The position numbers were made by a program, and so were the translations under genes. Below are positions 6,120 to 10,457 of a DNA stretch of 10,457 nucleotides, in pieces. The notes below the pieces were generated by a model. It was given only the letters and a program-made list of their open reading frames with translations. It did not search any database and had not been told where the DNA came from. How positions within the stretch are numbered: the first letter of the stretch is position 1; each line of letters opens with the position of its first letter. Source of the DNA: DATBFX01 sp034667245 (GTDB lineage Bacteria > Chloroflexota > Chloroflexia > Thermomicrobiales > UBA6265); contig JAXDKI010000304.1 of assembly GCA_034667245.1 (NCBI GenBank), positions 1 to 10,457 of the forward strand. Reading direction: 5' to 3'.

Positions 6120-8642
6120 GTGTCGCGCTATCACTCCCCTTACGCAAGCTACGAGCGCCGGTCGTCGCGCTGGCCGTGGCTCTTCGCGCTCTTGATCGTC
6201 GTCGCCGCGGCCGGCGCGGCTCTTGTGCTGGTGGGTGGCGGCGCTGCCGATCGCCTGCTCGATGTTGCCGGCCTGTCGGATGAAGCGCCAACGTCGACTC
6301 CCGCCCTCGCCCAGCAAGCGCCCACCGCGCCGCCCAGGTCGACCGCGACCGGTGTGCCGGCGACGGAGACGCCCAAACCGGCGAATCCGACGGCGACAAC
6401 TCCCGGTGAGGCCGCCCAGGCACCGAGCGGCACCTCCGCCGGTGGGGCGCTGCAGGCGGCGGCGACCAAGCAGGCGCAGCCAACGCACGTTCCGGATCCG
6501 ACGGACGATGAGGAGGGGTCGAGTTCGCCTCCGGCCTCGACGGGTGCCGATTCGCCACTCGCCGCGGCCCAGCTCTGGGCCGACCGCTGGGGCGCCGGCG
6601 ACTACGATGGGGTGTTCGAGCTCTTCACCGCCGATGCGGTCGAGACCGCCGCCAAAGAGGCCTACCGCGACCAGCACAACGACGACGAGACCGGTTACGA
6701 CAAGGTCTCGGCCGCGGAGCGGCGCCGTCTGGCCCACGACTACATCGTCGCACGCTACGAGGGGATACGCGACGTGGCGGGGCTGACCGCGGTCAAGGTG
6801 ACGGTCACCGGTCAGCCGAATCTTGACACCCAGGTACCGATCCATATCGAGATGGAGTCGAGCAAGGTCGGGAACTACGCCGAGGACAACGTCGTCCAGC
6901 TCCGCAAGGAGGGCGACGTCTGGAAGGTCGCGTGGACGCCCTCGTTGATTTTCAAGGACCTCGGGGACGGCTGTATCGACTACGAGGTCGATGGGGTGAA
7001 GCGTGGGAGCATCCTGGATCGGAATGGGGAGCTGCTCGCCTACGACGCGACGGTCAACATCGTGGGGGTGATTCCCGGCGAGCTCGAGAACGAGGCGGCG
7101 ACGATCAAGGAGTTGGCCAAGCTACTTGAGATGAGCGTCCAAGACGTCAAGGACAAGTACGCCGACGGTCAGCCCGAGTGGTTCATGGCGATCAAGAACT
7201 ATCCGGAACCGATGGACGAGGACCTGATCAACGCGCTCGCGCCGCTGCCCGGTATCGTCGTCCACCCCGGGACGGCACGGATCTATCCGCTCGGGGCGGC
7301 GGCGGCGCACATTACCGGGTACGTCACCAAGGTCAACGCCGACGACATCGCCGCCGACACGACCGGCGCGCTGGCCAATACCAACGTGATCGGGCGCGCC
7401 GGGATCGAGGCGGCGGCGAACGAGCTCCTGACCGGCAAACCGGGGGCGAGTCTCCGCGTCGTCGAGTGCAACACGCGGGCGGAGCGGAAGGTGCTCGTCC
7501 AACGCCGGCCGGTGCCGCCGAAGGACCTGATCCTGACCATCGACTCCGCCTTCCAGAAGCAGGTGGACGCCGCGCTCGGCAACGTCCGCGGCAGTGCGGT
7601 CGTCCTCGACCCTCGCAACGGCGCCGTGCTGGCGCTGGCGAGCCGTCCCAACTTCGACCCGAACTGGTTCGTCGAAGGCCTGACGGAGAGCCAGGCGAAG
7701 CAGGTCTTCGACGAGAAGAAGACGCCCCTCTTCAACCGCGCCCTGCAATACGCCTACCCGACGGGATCGGTCTTCAAAGTGATCACGATGTCGGCGGCGA
7801 TGCGGCACCTCCGCTACACCGGGCAGAGCGAGATCGACTGCCCGCAGCAGTGGAGTATCCCGAACACCGACACGGTCTTCCGGGACTGGACCGACGAGTA
7901 CGGGGTGGGGGCGCAGGGTGTGCTGACCCTGCACAACGCGCTCGTCCAGTCGTGCAACACGGTCTTCTATGAACTGGGGTACGAGCTCGATAAGAAGGAC
8001 CAATCGCTGCTGCCGGACATGGCGAAGGCGTACGGGCTGGGCGCTCCGACCGACATCCCGTACCTCGACGAGGTCGGCGGGACCGTACCCGACCCGCAGT
8101 GGAAACTGGACGTCCTCAACGACTACTGGGCGACCGGCGACGCCGTCAACCTGGCGATCGGTCAGGGGTATCTGCTGGCGACGCCGCTCCAGATGGCGAA
8201 CGCGTATGCCGCGATCGCGAATGGCGGGTCGGTGCTCCAGCCCTTCATCGTCGAGTTCACGCGCGACACCGACGGGACGGAGAAGCGCGTCGGGAAGCGG
8301 AAGGTCTTGAACGAACTCCCGCTCTCGGAGGACCAGATCGCCGAGATCCAGAGCGCGTTGCGGGATCAGACGAGCAATGCCAACGGCGTCGGCTCGGCCC
8401 GGGTCTTTGGGGATTTCGACTGGCCGATCGCGGGGAAGACGGGGACGGCGGAGAACCAGAGCAACAAGCTGGAGAAACCGCACTCTTGGTTCGCCGCCTG
8501 GGGTCCCTACGGCAAACGCGCGACGATCACCACGATCGTGATGGTCGAGAGCTCGGGCGAAGGGATCGAGTTCGCGGCACCGCGGACGAAAGCGATCTAC
8601 GAGGCGTATCTAAAGACGGACCTGGCGAAGGCGAAGACGTGA
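6120..8642 (+). CDS. Class B penicillin-binding protein with MecA_N-type domain (peptidoglycan transpeptidase)
   Basis: This is an 840-residue D,D-transpeptidase that cross-links peptidoglycan outside the membrane and is the expected target of beta-lactams. Order of parts: short cytoplasmic tail; membrane anchor at 19-40; a Pro/Thr/Ala-rich linker at about 55-140; an NTF2-like MecA_N domain at about 145-280, ending in WKVAWTPSLIF; the dimerisation region beginning RGSILDRNGELLA (295-307), with GRAGIEAAANELLTGKPG (425-442); and the transpeptidase domain at about 490-830. The catalytic motifs are intact: S550-V-F-K553, S611-C-N613 and K773-T-G775. The MecA_N layout resembles Staphylococcus PBP2a and Bacillus PBP3 rather than FtsI or MrdA. 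The start is GTG at 6120, with GGAGGAAGGA ten bases upstream, slightly far; no later start precedes the membrane helix. It stands alone, with heptad repeats on both sides and a terminator at its 3' end. Low beta-lactam affinity is possible but not visible from sequence. Confidence 0.95.
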   Translation: MSRYHSPYASYERRSSRWPWLFALLIVVAAAGAALVLVGGGAADRLLDVAGLSDEAPTSTPALAQQAPTAPPRSTATGVPATETPKPANPTATTPGEAAQAPSGTSAGGALQAAATKQAQPTHVPDPTDDEEGSSSPPASTGADSPLAAAQLWADRWGAGDYDGVFELFTADAVETAAKEAYRDQHNDDETGYDKVSAAERRRLAHDYIVARYEGIRDVAGLTAVKVTVTGQPNLDTQVPIHIEMESSKVGNYAEDNVVQLRKEGDVWKVAWTPSLIFKDLGDGCIDYEVDGVKRGSILDRNGELLAYDATVNIVGVIPGELENEAATIKELAKLLEMSVQDVKDKYADGQPEWFMAIKNYPEPMDEDLINALAPLPGIVVHPGTARIYPLGAAAAHITGYVTKVNADDIAADTTGALANTNVIGRAGIEAAANELLTGKPGASLRVVECNTRAERKVLVQRRPVPPKDLILTIDSAFQKQVDAALGNVRGSAVVLDPRNGAVLALASRPNFDPNWFVEGLTESQAKQVFDEKKTPLFNRALQYAYPTGSVFKVITMSAAMRHLRYTGQSEIDCPQQWSIPNTDTVFRDWTDEYGVGAQGVLTLHNALVQSCNTVFYELGYELDKKDQSLLPDMAKAYGLGAPTDIPYLDEVGGTVPDPQWKLDVLNDYWATGDAVNLAIGQGYLLATPLQMANAYAAIANGGSVLQPFIVEFTRDTDGTEKRVGKRKVLNELPLSEDQIAEIQSALRDQTSNANGVGSARVFGDFDWPIAGKTGTAENQSNKLEKPHSWFAAWGPYGKRATITTIVMVESSGEGIEFAAPRTKAIYEAYLKTDLAKAKT

Positions 8643-8710
8643 GGTGTCAGCCGTCAGCAATCAGCCGTCAGCCGTCAGCAATCAGAGATAAGGGGCTCGC
8701 GCTCGGTGGT

Positions 8711-8726
8711 CCGCCACGCGTGGCGG
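8711..8726. repeat. Perfect 16-bp palindrome CCGCCACGCGTGGCGG
   Basis: A perfectly self-complementary 16-mer sits in the core of the large inverted repeat, upstream of the terminator stem. As a dyad with no loop it suits a dimeric DNA-binding protein better than an RNA hairpin, but it is between two convergent genes, where operators are not expected. It may be only another part of the repeat element. Confidence 0.6.
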
Positions 8727-8733
8727 GCAGCGC

Positions 8734-8790
8734 AGCCAACGAAGGGGGAGTCGGCTGGCTCCCCCTTCGTTGCTGATAGCTTATTTCTTA
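8734..8790 (+). terminator. Strong intrinsic terminator of the penicillin-binding protein gene
   Basis: AACGAAGGGGGAG (8738-8750) pairs perfectly with 8759-8771 around an 8-base loop. CAGC/GCTG extends the stem by four pairs past a one-base bulge. It is followed by the T-rich stretch TTATTTCTTA (8781-8790). It lies about 95 bp past the stop. On the minus strand the hairpin is equally stable but has no T tract after it, so it can only weakly serve the convergent sugar dehydrogenase gene. Confidence 0.75.
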
Positions 8791-8821
8791 TGGCTGACGG
8801 CTGATTGCTGACGGCTGACAG

Positions 8822-10057
8822 CTACTCGTAGGCGATGCGATAGAGCACGCCGGCTTCGTCGTCGGAGACGATCAGGCTGCCGTCGGGGGCGACGACGGCG
8901 CCGGCGGGGCGGCCCCAGCGGTTGCCGTCTTCGTTTTGCCAGCCGGTGGCGAAGTCGGTGACGGCGGTTGGCTGGTCACCTTCGAAGGTGACGTACATCA
9001 GCTTCGGCGCGGCGGGGGGCTCGCGGTTCCAGGAGCCGTGCTGGACGACGAAAATGCCGTCGCGGTACGGCGGCGGAAACTGGTCGCCGGCGGCGAAGGC
9101 GAGACCGAGCGGGGCGGAGTGGGCCTGGATGCCGATGGTGGGCGGGGTGACGTCGGAGCAATCATTGCCGTCCTCTTGGGGTGTCGCGTCGGGTGGCTGA
9201 CAGTCGGGCCAGCCGTAGTTCGCGCCCTCGGCGACGATCGTCACGAGATCGGGCGGGATCTCGTTGCCCTGGTCGTCGCGCTCGTTGACGGTTGCCCAGA
9301 GGGTGTTGGTGCCCGGTTGGAAGGCGAGACCGACCGCGTTACGGAGACCCCAGGCGAAGCGCTCGCCGTCGGAGCCGTCCGGGCTGTAACGCATGATTGC
9401 GGCGCGGCGATCGTCCTCCTCGTCGCAGATGTTGCAGGAGGAGCCAATCGAGACGTAGAGCTCGCCGTCCTCGCCGAAGGCGACGGTCCGGGTGCTGTGC
9501 CCGGCGGTGGGGAGATCGGGGACGACCAGCTCGGCCTCGCCGACCGCTCCGTCGGGGTCGTACGGGAAGCGGAGGATCTCGTGCGTCTCGCCGACGTAGA
9601 GGTAGGTGGTGTCGCCCGCCTCGAAGAAGGCGACGCTGGAGGGGCCGTTCAAGCCGACGATCAGCGGCTCAGGCGGCTCGCCGCTCGGCTCGATCACGCC
9701 GTCCTCGGCCGCGGCGTAGCGGTAGACGTTGCCCGCGTCCTGGTCGGCGACGAGGAGATTGCCGGCCGCGTCGAAGGCCATGAAGCGCGGTCCCTGCAGC
9801 CCGCTGGCCACGACTGAGGCGGAGAACCCTTCGGGCAGCAGCAATTCCGAACCCGGGGTGTCGACGCCATCGTCGGCGGTCAACTCGACCGCCTGGAGAT
9901 CGGTATTGGCCGTTTGCTCGTCGTCGACGACCAGGACCGGGGCATTCTGCGCCCGCGCGATGGGCGAGCTGTTGGCCACGACCGGTATCAGTGCCAGTGC
10001 CGCGATCAGCAGCGATACCCCGACAAACCGCCGACGACTCGATCGCTGACGACGCAT
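8822..10057 (-). CDS. Exported PQQ-dependent sugar dehydrogenase (glucose/sorbosone dehydrogenase family)
   Basis: This family forms six-bladed beta-propellers that hold pyrroloquinoline quinone and oxidise sugars or related alcohols and aldehydes outside the cytoplasm. From the ATG at 10057 the protein has 411 residues. The N-terminus SSRRRFVGVS (6-15) followed by a hydrophobic core and ARAQ (34-37) is a Tat-like signal peptide, which would fit export of a folded protein. The propeller spans about 73-411. Family landmarks are GHSTRTVAFGEDGELYVSIG (186-205) with the likely catalytic His187, GLRNAVGLAF (237-246), QAHSAPLGLAF (311-321), VVQHGSWNR (337-345) and GRPAGAVVAPDGSLIVSDD (382-400). Cys208/Cys211 and Cys286/Cys300 could form disulfides. 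The ATG at 10057 has AAGGA eight bases upstream; ATG 10066 is also in frame but would touch that site. No PQQ synthesis gene lies nearby. The substrate and electron acceptor are unknown, and some relatives bind no PQQ. Confidence 0.92.
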   Translation of the reverse strand: MRRQRSSRRRFVGVSLLIAALALIPVVANSSPIARAQNAPVLVVDDEQTANTDLQAVELTADDGVDTPGSELLLPEGFSASVVASGLQGPRFMAFDAAGNLLVADQDAGNVYRYAAAEDGVIEPSGEPPEPLIVGLNGPSSVAFFEAGDTTYLYVGETHEILRFPYDPDGAVGEAELVVPDLPTAGHSTRTVAFGEDGELYVSIGSSCNICDEEDDRRAAIMRYSPDGSDGERFAWGLRNAVGLAFQPGTNTLWATVNERDDQGNEIPPDLVTIVAEGANYGWPDCQPPDATPQEDGNDCSDVTPPTIGIQAHSAPLGLAFAAGDQFPPPYRDGIFVVQHGSWNREPPAAPKLMYVTFEGDQPTAVTDFATGWQNEDGNRWGRPAGAVVAPDGSLIVSDDEAGVLYRIAYE

Positions 10058-10218
10058 CCGCGCCATCCTTTCCGCTTCGGGTACGACTGACCCGCGATTC
10101 GACCGCGAGGCGAGCCGGTCGTCGGGTGCTCCCGGCCGCATCGCCACGCCTGCCGCATGCTCCGTGCCGTTGAGGCAGCAACGGGCAGCGATTCCACGTT
10201 GTGGATACGTGCGGGGAG

Positions 10219-10281
10219 GTAGGCGGGAGCAAGGCGGAAGGCGGTATGTGCTGGTGGTTGTTCGGTGTTCGGTGTTCGGCG
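10219..10281. repeat. Period-7 repeat block (TTCGGTG heptamers)
   Basis: Three tandem heptamers TTCGGTG, TTCGGTG and TTCGGCG occupy 10261-10281. In the same phase upstream lie GGCGGAA (10233-10239) and GGCGGTA (10240-10246), which share the central CGG, with two more diverged units between. The block extends with decay back to about 10219. It lies 160-220 bp before the sugar dehydrogenase start. It has no inverted partner that I can see within the window. Confidence 0.55.
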
Positions 10282-10317
10282 GGTGCCGACGGGATCCGTG
10301 CGTGCGGTCCCACGCGA

Positions 10318-10335
10318 CGAGCCGCTAGCGGCTCG
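10318..10335. repeat. Perfect 18-bp palindrome CGAGCCGCTAGCGGCTCG
   Basis: A perfectly self-complementary 18-mer centred on CTAG, 260 bp upstream of the sugar dehydrogenase start. It could be a binding site for a dimeric regulator or part of the neighbouring repeat element. CTAG is rare in many bacterial genomes, which makes the core notable. There is no evidence beyond the symmetry. Confidence 0.55.
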
Positions 10336-10457
10336 CGGCGCCGTTCCTCCCGGTTCAGGCGGAGGAAGGGCGGCGACCAGGCCGGTCGTCGTTTGCTGGC
10401 GCCTTGCGGCGGTGGGGACGGACGGAACAATCCGGGTGGTGGTGGTCGGTGACCAAC

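Larger units (their letters stand above)
8645..8820. repeat. Large inverted repeat of TCAGCNN heptamers filling a convergent gap
   Basis: Arms 8645-8673 and 8792-8820 are perfect 29-bp inverted copies separated by 118 bp. Each arm is a tandem array of heptamers, mainly TCAGCCG and TCAGCAA. On the plus strand seven units run in phase from 8647 to 8695, the last two degenerate (TCAGAGA, TAAGGGG). On the minus strand seven units run from 8818 to 8770, including TAAGAAA and TAAGCTA. The element starts three bases after the penicillin-binding protein stop and ends one base before the stop of the sugar dehydrogenase. The core holds a 16-bp palindrome and a strong terminator hairpin. It encodes no protein. 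Confidence 0.85.
10058..10457. other. Upstream region of the sugar dehydrogenase gene, no gene seen
   Basis: This GC-rich 400-bp stretch should carry the leftward promoter of the sugar dehydrogenase gene, but I see no convincing -10/-35 pair. It holds a CCGTTG/CAACGG hairpin (10167-10172/10179-10184), a period-7 repeat block (10219-10281), an 18-bp palindrome (10318-10335) and a TTCCTCC/GGAGGAA stem (10344-10350/10361-10367). Short open frames here are rich in Arg and Gly and look like chance frames in GC-rich DNA. Confidence 0.5.

Noticed and set aside
7122..8483. A 453-codon minus-strand open frame inside the penicillin-binding protein gene
   Set aside because: It is antisense to an intact transpeptidase domain with all catalytic motifs; it looks like a composition artefact.
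8645..8820. A CRISPR array
   Set aside because: The repeats are contiguous 7-bp units in inverted blocks without spacers, and no cas gene is present.
10201..10452. An 83-codon plus-strand gene at the right edge
   Set aside because: It overlaps the heptad repeats and the palindrome, is Arg/Gly-rich, and has no family similarity that I recognise.

Overview
The window looks like chromosomal DNA of a high-GC, single-membrane bacterium. I favour a member of the Chloroflexota, possibly the Thermomicrobia, but this is inference. The reasons are the proline/threonine-rich linkers in two exported proteins, a class F-like sortase, a penicillin-binding protein with a MecA_N-type domain, and the overall base and codon composition. 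An actinobacterium cannot be excluded. I see no insertion sequence, phage gene, CRISPR array, tRNA or rRNA.

Layout from left to right: (1) 1-525, minus strand, the N-terminal 175 codons of an exported protein with a Pro/Thr repeat stalk, cut by the window edge. (2) 976-2121, minus, an FAD amine oxidase of the monomeric sarcosine / N-methyltryptophan oxidase family. (3) 2716-3264, plus, a DUF2243 four-helix membrane protein. (4) 3276-5719, minus, a tight three-gene unit read in the order sortase, ABC ATPase, ABC-2 permease, which converges on the DUF2243 gene with an 11-bp gap. (5) 6120-8642, plus, a large class B penicillin-binding protein. (6) 8822-10057, minus, an exported PQQ-type sugar dehydrogenase, convergent with the penicillin-binding protein gene.

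The common theme is the cell surface: a stalked exported protein, a sortase, an exporter-like ABC pair, a peptidoglycan transpeptidase and an exported propeller oxidoreductase. Only sortase-ATPase-permease looks like an operon; the other genes are probably single units, and no pathway links all of them.

The most unusual signal is in the spacers. Three intergenic regions (5989-6086, 8645-8820 and 10219-10281) carry different short sequences that share a 7-bp period. In two of them the heptads form inverted repeats. The one at 8645-8820 fills the whole 179-bp gap between two convergent genes, has 29-bp perfect arms, and encloses a 16-bp palindrome and a strong intrinsic terminator. I see no complete new multi-gene defence or metabolic system here.
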